From JBCCTX01 sp964468435 (lineage in GTDB: Bacteria > Bacteroidota > Bacteroidia > J057), in the NCBI GenBank assembly GCA_964468435.1, contig CAYXVE010000019.1, positions 1 through 64,000 on the forward strand: a stretch of DNA of 64,000 bases, in the 5' to 3' direction. Position numbers and translations under genes: made by a program. Under the pieces are notes generated by a model that was not told the origin of the DNA, did no database searches, and worked only from the letters and a program-made list of their open reading frames with translations. Positions 28,210-38,271 of this stretch are shown in pieces. Each line of letters opens with the position of its first letter. Position 1 is the stretch's first letter.

Positions 28210-29310
28210 ATGCGCAAACGATTCACCTATATATTGCTAATTCTAGGCCTTGCGATGTACATTACTTCATGTAGAAATACCGAAGGAGAGGACACCCCAC
28301 AACCTCAACAAGAAGAAGTTACCCCTGATGAGGAAGAAGTCACCTGTAGCGATAATCCTATCATTGAAAATGATGGGCTACTTGTTTCATTGGCAGATAA
28401 CAGTTTTTCCCTGCCCCAGAATATTTCCCTTAAGCTGAAGATAGAAGAAGTGGTTAATAGCGATACGATAGGAGTAGCTAATTTGGAAATAGATAACTTT
28501 ACCATTTTTGAAAACGACAAAATGATTAATCCCCTGGAAAGTGAAGTAAAGATCACACCCATTCCAGGAGAATTTAACATTTACACCTTACTACTTTTGG
28601 ATCTAAGCGGTAGCATCCTTAACAGTGAAGCTTCGCTACAAAATCTCAAGGAGGCATCTGTAGAATTCCTCAATAGATTTATCGGAAATAGTAATGGAAA
28701 TCCCCTGGCAGCGGTATATTGGTTTGATGGGGATTCGACGATCCACGAATTGCTTGATTTTACCTCTGATACCCTTGAAATTGAGAGTGAAATCAATGCG
28801 ATTGACTCCGATATTAGTCGCGACCGCTCTACCAATCTTCACGGCGGTATTGAGCAGGGTGCACTGTTGGTAAAAGATCTGGAAGGGGTCGATAAAAATG
28901 GTGTGGTGAGTATTTCTCAAATGGTGGTCTTTACAGATGGAGATGATGAGGCTGCCTGGCGCTCTGTTCAGGATGCAGCAGATGCAATTAACTCAACCAT
29001 TGGACAAGAGGTATCTATTTATACCATAGGATTAGGCGAGATCATTGACAGGGATAAACTTGAACTCTTTGGTAGAGATGGATTTGAATTTGTAGATAAT
29101 TTTGATGCGCTCGTAGAGTCATTTAACAGAATTGCTGATCGTATCAATTCCAATGTGAACAGCTTTTATTTCTTTGAATACTGCTCGCCCAAACGCAATG
29201 GTAAACACAACCTCAAACTGATCATTGAGAAAAGCGGAAATCAGAAAGCAGGTATTACCTATTGCTTTGATGCCACTGGATTCTCAGATAATTGTAATCT
29301 GAATGAGTAA
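28210..29310 (+). CDS. vWA-domain lipoprotein
   Basis: This 366-aa lipoprotein has the lipobox YITSC (Cys21), followed by an acidic, Glu-rich linker (25-45) of the kind that can act as an outer-membrane surface-export signal in Bacteroidota. A von Willebrand A domain covers about 125-310, with an intact MIDAS: D131-x-S133-x-S135 in LLDLSGSIL, Thr208 in STNLHG and Asp243 in FTDGDDE. It should bind a divalent cation and a protein ligand. Its partner is unknown and it has no operon neighbours. Confidence 0.85.
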   Translation: MRKRFTYILLILGLAMYITSCRNTEGEDTPQPQQEEVTPDEEEVTCSDNPIIENDGLLVSLADNSFSLPQNISLKLKIEEVVNSDTIGVANLEIDNFTIFENDKMINPLESEVKITPIPGEFNIYTLLLLDLSGSILNSEASLQNLKEASVEFLNRFIGNSNGNPLAAVYWFDGDSTIHELLDFTSDTLEIESEINAIDSDISRDRSTNLHGGIEQGALLVKDLEGVDKNGVVSISQMVVFTDGDDEAAWRSVQDAADAINSTIGQEVSIYTIGLGEIIDRDKLELFGRDGFEFVDNFDALVESFNRIADRINSNVNSFYFFEYCSPKRNGKHNLKLIIEKSGNQKAGITYCFDATGFSDNCNLNE

Positions 29311-29372
29311 CCGCTACCAGCCTGGGGATTCAGCATCTGGGTAATAGCTACCTTTCCAGCGTTCATGTCGGA

Positions 29373-30185
29373 TTATCTTTGATCGAAATATTTTTTCAAT
29401 CGCTCCAGCTGATCGGTGTTGATTAAGTCTACACCCGCCTCCAACTGTAGATTCCACACGCTTTCATCCTCAGGACTTGCCCAGAGTCTGACGATCTTCC
29501 CCTCTGCATGCGCTTGTTCTGTCATATTATGTACCGGAAGAAAGTCATGTCTGGAAAGACGATCCTGGCCATTCCATTGTAAAGCGATACGGAAATTCTG
29601 GCTGATTACAGGCATTACGAGCGAAGAGTAGCCCTTGCCCAGATCATCCGGTCTTCCATCCAATCCGATGTACATTTCTTCGTCTTGCAGTACCAAATCA
29701 TAAGGTCTGTTCCCTGAGAGAATGACCCTGACCGGACCATCTGTGTAGGTTCCATGCTCTTTGTGCCAGATGATATCCCGGTAATCCACCAGCAATTCCC
29801 TTAATATCCGGTAAGCTTCAGGCCCATCTCTTTTGATGTCAACCATCAGGATGAGCTTCTTCGCATCGTCTGAATACAATTTACCTCCATGGGATTTAAT
29901 ATAGTCTTTTAGCGGTTGCAAATACATCTCTTCGATCGTTGCATACTGGCTTAGGTCCTGCGGTAAATCATGTGCTACATACAGCTTTCCTTCAATGGGA
30001 AACACATCCACTTCGATACTGGTATATCCTTTTTCTAGCGCATCAAGGAGGGGTCTTTCATGGTTGTAGTCGTTGTGTGCATGACCGAGAATCGGAGTGG
30101 GTTGTGCTTGCACCGCAACAGACCCACAAATAAGAATTCCCCCCATGATTGATTGACATAATCTTTTTAATTCAAACTGTATCAT
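29373..30185 (-). CDS. Secreted glycerophosphodiester phosphodiesterase / PI-PLC-like protein
   Basis: This 270-aa protein has a signal peptide (1-28, ending VQAQ) and a PLC-like TIM barrel. The catalytic set is at the start: His37 in GHAHNDY, Glu58 and Asp60 in SIEVDVF, and His72 in VAHDLP. Such enzymes release glycerol-3-phosphate or cleave phosphoinositides in the periplasm, supplying phosphate and carbon. It converges on the vWA gene and is divergent from susC, with a 276-bp shared gap that holds no gene. Confidence 0.85.
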   Translation of the reverse strand: MIQFELKRLCQSIMGGILICGSVAVQAQPTPILGHAHNDYNHERPLLDALEKGYTSIEVDVFPIEGKLYVAHDLPQDLSQYATIEEMYLQPLKDYIKSHGGKLYSDDAKKLILMVDIKRDGPEAYRILRELLVDYRDIIWHKEHGTYTDGPVRVILSGNRPYDLVLQDEEMYIGLDGRPDDLGKGYSSLVMPVISQNFRIALQWNGQDRLSRHDFLPVHNMTEQAHAEGKIVRLWASPEDESVWNLQLEAGVDLINTDQLERLKKYFDQR

Positions 30186-30461
30186 GTAATTGAAGTATTA
30201 GAAGCTTTTAATCCTAAATCTATGCTAGTATGGAAAGATTTTAAAAAGCGATAAATTCAGGAAATCTCAAAATACCGTTTGTGTTCCATTCATAAATTCA
30301 TGTTTAGTTAACGTTGCTGTTGGATGAATTAACAATAGAATAACGAATCGATTATTTTGGAGATATGGATAAGTGTAACCTTTATGCAATAAAATGCACC
30401 GGAGTTGCTGCAACAACCCCGGCCTAGTGCATTAAATAAACTATTTAATCCCATTCAAACT

Positions 30462-33400
30462 ATGAAATTTTGTCTACACTCACAAAGGCATAGCGTTTTA
30501 AGCGTTGCTTTAACCGTATGCTTTGTACTTTTCGCTGGATTTCAGGCTATGTATGGTCAGGGAGTTTCAGGGAAAGTAATTGATGAACAAGGGCTTCCAT
30601 TGGTAGGGGCCAGTGTTCTGGTAAAAGGTACCACAGCGGGTAATCTTACAAATGGCGAAGGGGTATATAACATTGCCTCGGCGAGTACTGAAGATAGTCT
30701 GGTATTTTCATACATTGGATATGAAAAACTTACCATTGGCATAGACGGTAGAACTACAATTGATGTAGTGATGCAAGAGGCCATGACAACTGCAGCTGAA
30801 GTTGTGATTACAGCACTGGGTATTGAGAGAGATCAAAAGACCATTGGCTATGCAGCACAAGAGATTGAAGCTGAACTATTGACGCAGGCACGTGAACCCA
30901 ACTTTGTCAATAGCCTTGCAGGCCGTGTGGCTGGGGTAAACATTACCCAGGGTGCTTCTGGAGTCGGAAGTTCTTCCCGTATTGTAATCCGTGGTGAAAC
31001 GTCTATTGCTGGTAACAACCAGCCATTATTTGTTGTAGATGGAGTACCCATCAGTAATGAGATTTTTAGTTCACGTTCAGAAGGGAATCTCGAGGTAGAC
31101 TATGGTAATGCTGCTGCTGAATTGAATCCAGATGACATTGAGTCAGTCACTGTATTGAAAGGTGCGAATGCAACCGCATTATATGGATCTCGCGCATTGA
31201 ATGGGGTGGTGTTGGTAACCACCAAGTCTGGAAAAGGACAGCAAGGTCTGGGTATTTCCTTTAATTCGACAACGACATTAGAAACCCCCCTCCGTATTCC
31301 CGAATATCAGAATGAATATGGTCAGGGCGCTAATGGACAGTTTGACTTTGTAGATGGTTCAGGTGCAGGAGTAAATGATGGCGTGGATGAATCCTGGGGA
31401 CCTAGATTGGACCAGGGAACCCTGATCCGTCAGCATGATTCACCCACTGCCAATGGCTTTCGTGGCGGGGATAGTCATCCTTCTATCAATAGGGGCGAAA
31501 TTACCCCCACTCCATGGATTTCTAACCCCGATAATATTAGAGATTTCTTTGAGACAGGTGTAACCACTACCAATAATATTGCCATTGCTGGCAGCAATGA
31601 TCGCGGCAATTTTCGACTGTCTTATACCAATCTGTATAATGAAGGTACGCTTCCTAACACTGACTTAAAAAGAAATACCCTTAATCTGAGTACTTCTTTT
31701 AAACCGGTAGATAAACTGACTTTTAATATCAATGCTAACTACGTAGACACTGATAGCGATAACCGTCCTACCAATAGCTATGGGACAGAAAATGTCATGT
31801 ATCTGTGGGTTTGGTTTGGTCGCCATATCGATATGAATAGTCTGAGAGACTATTGGCAGCCCGGACTGGAAGGAGTACAGCAGTTCAACTATAACTATAA
31901 CTGGCACGATAATCCCTTCTTTACTCAATTCGAAAATACCAATGGATTGGAGAAAAACCGAATTTATGGAAATATGTCGGTGACCTATGATTTTACAGAT
32001 AAACTGAAGTTGATGTTACGTACAGGAACAGATTACTTCAACGAACTTCGTACAGGTAAACGTGCATTTTCTACTCAACGTTTCCCCTTTGGTCAGTATC
32101 GTGAAGATCGTATCACATTCCAGGAAACCAATAGTGATATATTGTTGACCTACGCCGACCTGTATAGTGGTGATTTTGGGTACTCCGTATCTGTGGGCGC
32201 TAACCGCATGCAGCAGGATCGCAAATACCTGCGTATAGCAGCCAATCAACTTTCTATCCCAGAAGTATACAATTTCGAAAATTCTCGAATTCCACTAAAT
32301 CAGACTCAGTTTAATACAGAAAGAAGAATCAATTCTGTATATGCTACGGCTCAGTTGAGCTTCAAAAATGTGATCTTCCTAGATTTATCTGGAAGAAATG
32401 ACTGGGCCTCTGCTTTGACAAATCCTAAAGACCCTGATAATAGCAATAACTCTTACTTCTATCCTGCCGCCAATCTATCTTTTATATTGAGTGAGGTAAT
32501 CGACCTTCCAGCTTCGATCGATTTTCTGAAGCTGAGAGGTGGATATGGTGAGGTGGGTGGAGATACCGATCCTTATCGTTTGTCCAATGTATTTTCGTTC
32601 CTGACACCCTGGGGAAGCCAGCAACGTGTTACAGAAAATAATACACTATCTAATGCAGATCTCCGTCCCGAAAGAGCTAAATCATTCGAGGTTGGTGCTG
32701 ATGTACGTTTCTTCAACAATCGCCTGGGCATTGACCTGGCTTACTATAATACCAATACAGAGGATCAGATCTTTGCCTTAGATCTTCCTCAGTCCAGTGG
32801 ATATTCTAGTCAGATCGTGAATGCAGGGAAGATCAATAGCTATGGGGTTGAACTCCAATTGAATGCTACTCCTGTTATGACTGAAAACTTTCAGTGGGAT
32901 GTCAATGTTAACTGGTCTTTTCAGCGCTCTGAAGTTAAGGAACTTCCAGCAGGAATCGAACAATATGTTATTACGGGTAACTACATGACGATCATTGCTA
33001 AAGAGGGTGGCCGTATGGGGGATATGTATGGAACTGGTTTTGTAGAACTCGACGAAAATGGCGAGCGTCTCTTTCCTAACGAAAATGGAGACTTTCCAGA
33101 TGGGGGTCGTATCCTGATGAACAATAATGGGTTCTATGAGAGAGATAACAATCTTCGCAGATTAGGCAATTATAATCCTGACTTCCTGATGGGGGTTTAC
33201 AATAGCTTTACTTATAAGGGTATCAACTTGGGATTCCTGTTTGACTGGCGTCAGGGTGGTGAAATAATGTCGCGTACATTATTGATTGGGAGTACTTCAG
33301 GAATGATGATCGAGACGATAGGAAATAATGAACTGGGTAACCCAAAGAGGAATCCGGTAATTGATGCAAATGGTAATCTTCTGCCAATAGATCAAAGAGG

Positions 33401-33797
33401 TGGTATAGCTCCAGAAGGAGTATTTCTGGATGATGACGGTAACCTAGTAGACAACTCATCCTTGCCTGTAGATGAGCAAAAGCGTCTTACCGGACGTGAT
33501 TACTATTGGTGGGTATTTAATCGTAGTAATGAAACACAAGGAATCTATGATGCTACTTATCTGAAGCTACGTGAAGTAAAACTAGGGTACACGATACCTA
33601 ATCGAATTACCAACAAAATAGGTATCAGTAATCTGAGAATATCTTTTGTAGGTAGAAATCTATTGCTGTGGACAGAAAATCCTCACTTTGATCCGGAAAC
33701 TTTTTCCTTTAATGGAAATTCTATCGTGCCAGGCGTGGAGGATATGGCTACGCCTTCCAACAGATCCTATGGATTCAATATAGGCTTTAAGTTCTAA
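30462..33797 (+). CDS. SusC/RagA-type TonB-linked outer-membrane transporter
   Basis: I chose ATG 30462 (MKFCLHSQRHSV), giving 1111 aa with a signal peptide ending MYGQ. A CarboxypepD_reg-like domain (about 35-115, GVSGKVIDEQGLPLVGASVL) comes before the plug (SRIVIRGETSIAGNNQPLF and FVVDGVPI). A 22-strand barrel fills the rest and ends with Phe (GFKF), as needed for BAM insertion. There is no STN domain, so it is not coupled to an anti-sigma factor by itself. It forms a pair with the SusD lipoprotein 33 bp downstream. The substrate is unknown. Confidence 0.95.
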   Translation: MKFCLHSQRHSVLSVALTVCFVLFAGFQAMYGQGVSGKVIDEQGLPLVGASVLVKGTTAGNLTNGEGVYNIASASTEDSLVFSYIGYEKLTIGIDGRTTIDVVMQEAMTTAAEVVITALGIERDQKTIGYAAQEIEAELLTQAREPNFVNSLAGRVAGVNITQGASGVGSSSRIVIRGETSIAGNNQPLFVVDGVPISNEIFSSRSEGNLEVDYGNAAAELNPDDIESVTVLKGANATALYGSRALNGVVLVTTKSGKGQQGLGISFNSTTTLETPLRIPEYQNEYGQGANGQFDFVDGSGAGVNDGVDESWGPRLDQGTLIRQHDSPTANGFRGGDSHPSINRGEITPTPWISNPDNIRDFFETGVTTTNNIAIAGSNDRGNFRLSYTNLYNEGTLPNTDLKRNTLNLSTSFKPVDKLTFNINANYVDTDSDNRPTNSYGTENVMYLWVWFGRHIDMNSLRDYWQPGLEGVQQFNYNYNWHDNPFFTQFENTNGLEKNRIYGNMSVTYDFTDKLKLMLRTGTDYFNELRTGKRAFSTQRFPFGQYREDRITFQETNSDILLTYADLYSGDFGYSVSVGANRMQQDRKYLRIAANQLSIPEVYNFENSRIPLNQTQFNTERRINSVYATAQLSFKNVIFLDLSGRNDWASALTNPKDPDNSNNSYFYPAANLSFILSEVIDLPASIDFLKLRGGYGEVGGDTDPYRLSNVFSFLTPWGSQQRVTENNTLSNADLRPERAKSFEVGADVRFFNNRLGIDLAYYNTNTEDQIFALDLPQSSGYSSQIVNAGKINSYGVELQLNATPVMTENFQWDVNVNWSFQRSEVKELPAGIEQYVITGNYMTIIAKEGGRMGDMYGTGFVELDENGERLFPNENGDFPDGGRILMNNNGFYERDNNLRRLGNYNPDFLMGVYNSFTYKGINLGFLFDWRQGGEIMSRTLLIGSTSGMMIETIGNNELGNPKRNPVIDANGNLLPIDQRGGIAPEGVFLDDDGNLVDNSSLPVDEQKRLTGRDYYWWVFNRSNETQGIYDATYLKLREVKLGYTIPNRITNKIGISNLRISFVGRNLLLWTENPHFDPETFSFNGNSIVPGVEDMATPSNRSYGFNIGFKF

Positions 33798-33830
33798 TAT
33801 TCACCTTTCATCTTGTTAGACTACATGATT

Positions 33831-35399
33831 ATGAAATTCTATAAATCATTATTAATAATTTTCCTTTTGGCTTTTACGCAGGCTTGTACAGATGAATTCG
33901 AAGAGATCAATTCAAATCCCAACCAGCCTGAAAACGTAGGAGGAAACCTCTTGTTGCCTACGATTATTATCGATCCTGCTCAGAATTTTCTGGGAGGTGC
34001 TGCCTGGGAAGAGGGTAATACTGCCATGCAGATCAGTGCAGTAAACAACTTTACCATTTTTGATCAAATGGGATGGGGAGACATGGGAGGTACCTGGAAT
34101 ACCATGTACAGAGGGCTTCGCGATACCCAAAATCTAATCGAAATTGCTCAGGAAAACGATCAACCTGCTTATAGGGGAGTTGCACTCGTGATGCGTGCCT
34201 GGATGGGTCATGTATTGACCGATCTGTATGGAGATATTCCGTTTTCTGAAGCGGTAAGTGCCAAAGATGGTAACTTGACGCCAACATATGATACCCAGGA
34301 GTCAGTATTTAATACGATATTGGCAGATCTGGAGACTGCTGATGGTGTGCTTGCGCAGGGAGGTGCAATCGATGGCGACCTGCTGTTTGAGGGTGATCTG
34401 GAAAAATGGAGAAAATTTGCCAACTCGCTGAGAATACGCATTCTCATGCGTCTTGAGAATAAGCGTGGTGGCAACACCATCGGAGCTGAGATCCAGAATA
34501 TCCTGGATACCAGGCCAGTATTTGAAAGCAATGAAGACAATGCTTCAATTCAGTATCTCTCAACTGCTCCTAACCAGTATTTTCACCATACAGGACGTGT
34601 CGGTGGATTTGACGAGCACCGCATGAGTCTGAAAGCCGATACCATTATGAAGCGACTTAACGATCCCAGAATGTTTGTGTATTACCGGCCCGTAGGAAAT
34701 CCCGATACCCTGGCATTCTACTTCGGTGAGTCAGATCTGGCTGCCATCACCGCAGCCTCAGGAACTGGCAAGACTGCTTTCAAGGACTTCCTACTAAATA
34801 GATACAACAATGATCCAGAGAGCGTCAAGCAGTATTATCCTTCTTTCAAGGGGCTTCCTAATGGCCTGTCTGAGGGGAATGCGATCGATTATAATGGTAG
34901 CCGCCAAAATCAGTCGCGTTTGGGAGAGATCCTCCGCGAACTGCCCAATGGTGTGGCAATGAATTTCATGACTTATGCTGAATTGTCTTTTATCCTCGCA
35001 GAAGCTGCTCAAAAAGGGTATATTGAAGGGGATGTAGAAGCGCACTATCTCAACGGTATCAACGCTGCCTTTGATGTATATGGTATTACCCCTCATTCAA
35101 CATACTTTGAACAGCCGGGAATAGTCCTTTCTGCTGATAATGAGGATGTGCTTTACAAGATTGCCGTACAGAAGTGGATAGCACTGTTTCACTCAGGTAT
35201 GGAAGCATATTTCGACTGGAGAAGAACTGGTATACCGGCTATTGTACCTGGACAGGATAACGTAAATGGCGACAGAGTACCCTTGCGTTTTAATTATCCG
35301 GGTCAGGAACAATCCCTGAATCCGACCAACTGGAAAATTGCAGTGGATCGCATCGGAGGCGACGATAACATCAATGCTGTGATGTGGTTATTGCAATAG
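33831..35399 (+). CDS. SusD/RagB family nutrient-binding lipoprotein
   Basis: This outer-membrane lipoprotein caps the SusC barrel and binds the ligand. I chose ATG 33831 (522 aa), which gives the lipobox FTQAC with Cys19; 33825 is nearly as good. It has the SusD_2-like opening DEFEEINSNPNQPENV and the TPR-like helical core, with the conserved MRAWMGHVLTDLYGDIPFSEA block and FHSGMEAYFDWRRTG near the C-terminus. No glycoside hydrolase follows, so the pair is not in a classical polysaccharide locus. A strong hairpin 34 bp after the stop should end the operon. Confidence 0.94.
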   Translation: MKFYKSLLIIFLLAFTQACTDEFEEINSNPNQPENVGGNLLLPTIIIDPAQNFLGGAAWEEGNTAMQISAVNNFTIFDQMGWGDMGGTWNTMYRGLRDTQNLIEIAQENDQPAYRGVALVMRAWMGHVLTDLYGDIPFSEAVSAKDGNLTPTYDTQESVFNTILADLETADGVLAQGGAIDGDLLFEGDLEKWRKFANSLRIRILMRLENKRGGNTIGAEIQNILDTRPVFESNEDNASIQYLSTAPNQYFHHTGRVGGFDEHRMSLKADTIMKRLNDPRMFVYYRPVGNPDTLAFYFGESDLAAITAASGTGKTAFKDFLLNRYNNDPESVKQYYPSFKGLPNGLSEGNAIDYNGSRQNQSRLGEILRELPNGVAMNFMTYAELSFILAEAAQKGYIEGDVEAHYLNGINAAFDVYGITPHSTYFEQPGIVLSADNEDVLYKIAVQKWIALFHSGMEAYFDWRRTGIPAIVPGQDNVNGDRVPLRFNYPGQEQSLNPTNWKIAVDRIGGDDNINAVMWLLQ

Positions 35400-35432
35400 A
35401 AATATCGATTCTATTATAAGAGGTTTTTAAAT

Positions 35433-35473
35433 AATACTAAGGGGCAGCTGCGTGGCTACCCCTTAGTATTTTC
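35433..35473 (+). terminator. Strong hairpin ending the susCD operon
   Basis: A perfect 12-bp stem, AATACTAAGGGG (35433-35444) and CCCCTTAGTATT (35459-35470), encloses a 14-base loop and is followed by TTC. It lies 34 bp after the susD stop. It may also serve the convergent lipoprotein gene. Confidence 0.7.
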
Positions 35474-35545
35474 AAGACTGGAAATTGGTCTGGGAGTAAT
35501 GGCCGTACAGATTTTCTCCTTAGTCATATTTTCCTCAACGCCTCT

Positions 35546-36040
35546 TCAGTATGCCTCAAAATGCCCTGAAACTTCAATCATTTTTACGGAATCTTTGAAA
35601 TCCTTCAATACATAGCCTAGTTTTACCTGATCCATTCTACCCACTATTGTATCCTCATTGGAAAATGTGATCTCTACACTCCCTTCCCTTTGCCAATAAT
35701 TATCGGACCCATATTTGTAGTACATCAAAAATCCACCCGGATCACGTTCCTGAACAACAGGAAATATGCCTGTGTGATTCGAACGTGTCTCTTCATAAGC
35801 CAGTTCCAGGCGCTGAGGAGCAGTCCGGGATTCGAAGATGATTACTACGTGTGTACCCGCACGGTAAAAATCAGCGATTCCCTGTTTATCGACTTTTAAA
35901 TCCCCCCGTATGTAATATGAAAATGTGCCCCGGTCTGTCTCATAAGGCAAGGCGATGATTTCGCTTGAATGGGAATGATCTTCACAGGAAATCAAAGGAA
36001 AAAACAGTATAAATATACCTAATGATTGTAATTTACGCAT
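35546..36040 (-). CDS. Predicted lipoprotein, unknown function
   Basis: I chose ATG 36040, giving 164 aa with lipoprotein signal MRKLQSLGIFILFFPLISC (Cys19). The mature part looks like a single beta-rich domain with alternating polar strands (GGFLMYYKYGSDNYWQREG, SVEITFSNEDTIVG). No family is recognised. It is divergent from the DUF2461 gene across a 108-bp gap, and its 3' end faces the susCD terminator. Confidence 0.65.
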   Translation of the reverse strand: MRKLQSLGIFILFFPLISCEDHSHSSEIIALPYETDRGTFSYYIRGDLKVDKQGIADFYRAGTHVVIIFESRTAPQRLELAYEETRSNHTGIFPVVQERDPGGFLMYYKYGSDNYWQREGSVEITFSNEDTIVGRMDQVKLGYVLKDFKDSVKMIEVSGHFEAY

Positions 36041-36148
36041 ATAATATAGTATTATCTTCATGATGTTTGTTGTAAGTTTATCATAGATACTCAAATTGAA
36101 GTAAAGAATTTGTTGTAAACCTATCAACAAATATTATATTATAAAATA

Positions 36149-36820
36149 ATGATCTATTTCACACACGAATTCCTCAGCTTCTTCCAGGAACTTTCGCTCA
36201 ACAATCACCGGGACTGGTTTCACAGCAATAAATCCCGCTATGAAAAGCATGTCAAAAAGCCTTTCTATACTTTTGTAGCAGATCTGATCGACTGCATACA
36301 TGAAGATGATTCCCGTATTACCCTGGAACCCAAACATGCTATTTTCAGGATCAACAGAGATATACGTTTTTCCAAAGATAAAACCCCTTATAAAACCAAT
36401 GTATCAGCTGTCATATCACCCCAGGGCAGAAAAGACTTTACCTACCCGGGTTTCTACGTAGACTTTAGCCATGAGCAGCTATATCTGGGGGGAGGTGCAT
36501 ATAGCGTGGACAAAGAACAACTGGAAAAGCTGCGCTTTACCATCGCCGCACAGCCTCAACGGTTTCAGCAACTCCTAGAGGAAAAGGGATTTAAGGAGAA
36601 ATACGGAGAAATCAAGGGAGAAAAAAACAAGCGTTTACCCAAAGAACTCAAGGAGGCTGCAGATCAACAACCCTTGCTTTTTAATAAGCAATTTTACTAT
36701 ATGGCAACGCTTGAAAGCCAACTTGTCTTACAGGAAAACCTGATGGATCTTGTGTTGGATTACTATTACGCTGCCAAGCCTCTCAGAGATTTTTTGATTC
36801 AGCCTTTACAGAAGGATTAA
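36149..36820 (+). CDS. DUF2461 domain-containing protein
   Basis: This 223-aa protein fits DUF2461 (TIGR02453). The family pattern is plain: ELSLNNHRDWFHSNKSRYE at the N-terminus, IFRINRDIRFSKDKTPYKTN in the middle, and GGGAYSVDKEQLEKLR later. No biochemical role is established that I know of. The length is normal for the family and the gene stands alone. The start at 36149 puts MIYFTHEFLSFFQELS just before the first conserved block, which is right for the family. Confidence 0.9.
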   Translation: MIYFTHEFLSFFQELSLNNHRDWFHSNKSRYEKHVKKPFYTFVADLIDCIHEDDSRITLEPKHAIFRINRDIRFSKDKTPYKTNVSAVISPQGRKDFTYPGFYVDFSHEQLYLGGGAYSVDKEQLEKLRFTIAAQPQRFQQLLEEKGFKEKYGEIKGEKNKRLPKELKEAADQQPLLFNKQFYYMATLESQLVLQENLMDLVLDYYYAAKPLRDFLIQPLQKD

Positions 36821-36975
36821 TAGTACAAGATTGAAAGAACTTTTCGTGTGGAGATTATTAAATCAATTTGCTTGATTGTAAAGGCTCTTTGCTTATGAAT
36901 GGATGAATTATTCCTTATGTTTAATCACTCACTTGAAAACTACGGGACAATGATACCAGTTACATACTGCCGCCT

Positions 36976-37910
36976 ATGATTTTTTTTGCTATCAATGTGC
37001 TTTTCTGTTGCAATAGGAGATAATTCTGCAGGCCCCTTCATCATGCAGGAAAACCCTGTAATTGATTATCTGGATAAAGGAAATGTATCTATGTGGCGTG
37101 ACAGCTCACGCCAACAATTTTACGGAGTATTTCACGCACATACCTTCATCGGTACGATCAATTCTCCAGATGGTATCCACTAGAAAAAAGATACAGAATA
37201 TGCCTTGACACCCAAACGTTTAGTGAATATCTATGTAGATACGTTGCTACCTGATCGCATAGAACGGCCATTTGAGATATGGAATACATCAATATAGATA
37301 TCCGGCCTTCTTCAATTCTTCAAAGGTGTATATACAGATTAATTTTAGGTAAATCAGCCCAAACTCAAACTTACAGTGCTATTTCGTGGCTTTCACAGGG
37401 TCCATTTATGCTTTTTATACAATATGTATCCTCATGGAAATTATTTACTCAGACACAGCCCTGGAAGATGCATTCATCAGGAATACTATAGAAAATCTTT
37501 TTCCAGTATTGCAGGTTTTTATGTGGGATTTTACTGCTGAGCAGCCAGTTGGATATCATGATAAAGATCCTCATCATATCTTCTTCAATCTATATTCAGA
37601 TCTCAATAAGCCGGAATTTGCTCATACGATATCAATCTACCGATTGCCGGAATCTCACAGCCAGGAAAGATCGCTGCTGATCGGTAGAGCCCTTTCTCTA
37701 AAGGTGAATACCAGGATATTGGTTCCCTACATACATCCACAGGAGCCTGAAAATCCTTATTATGATATCCTGTTTATACAGGGTAAAACCTTTCTGGCCG
37801 ATGATTACAATACAGCATTTGCTGATGGGGAAGGTGGAAGGTTGAAGATCATCAGTCCGTTAGATATTCCTGATTACAGATTTAATAACATAGGTGAATG
37901 GCTCGGATAG
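36976..37910 (+). pseudogene. Decayed gene for an unknown secreted protein
   Basis: ATG 36976 opens a signal-peptide-like sequence, but a run of eight T (36980-36987) throws it out of frame. Removing one T gives MIFLLSMCFSVAIGDNSAG and a frame that runs to a TAG at 37181-37183. The same frame goes on with protein-like sequence (YALTPKRLVNIYVDTLLPDR) to about 37300. The 3' part resumes in another frame from about 37386 to 37910 (FLADDYNTAFADGEGGRLKI). I read one gene of about 310 codons with at least three lesions; two or more separate small genes is the alternative. The family is not recognised. Confidence 0.5.
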
Positions 37911-37917
37911 CCAGAAT

Positions 37918-38175
37918 TCATTTTACCCATAACGCCAATCTTTTTAGATGCGCACCTTCCGGATGATAGATATTCACAGGATGATCTAGCAGTTGACTGA
38001 GTTGATGGAGGATCTGTATCGCTCTGTCTGACTGCGCTATTGCAGTAAATACAGCTTTGCGAAAGTCATCTTTCGATACAACCTGTGGGCAACTGAATGT
38101 ATATAATATGCCTTAGGGAGCCATGTGCTCAAAGGCTTTGCGATTGAGTTTGATCCTGGGATATTCTTTCATTCC
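37918..38175 (-). pseudogene. C-terminal remnant of an RlmI-type rRNA methyltransferase
   Basis: Read on the minus strand, this gives the tail of a class I rRNA large-subunit cytosine-C5 methyltransferase (RlmI/RlmK family): YPRIKLNRKAFEHMAP, an in-frame stop (38113-38115), then GILYTFSCPQVVSKDDF and QILHQLSQLLDHPVNIYHPE, ending at 37918. TFSC carries the catalytic Cys of the family. The PUA domain and most of the SAM domain are missing, and the stop sits where the family has Gly. It is a dead 86-codon fragment of a gene of about 390 codons. Confidence 0.75.
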
Positions 38176-38271
38176 TGTAAAATAACATTACTACCTGCTT
38201 AAATAAAAATTTATGGTTTGTTTACATATACACTACTTGCAATCGTTAATTTCAACGTAAAATTTATATAT

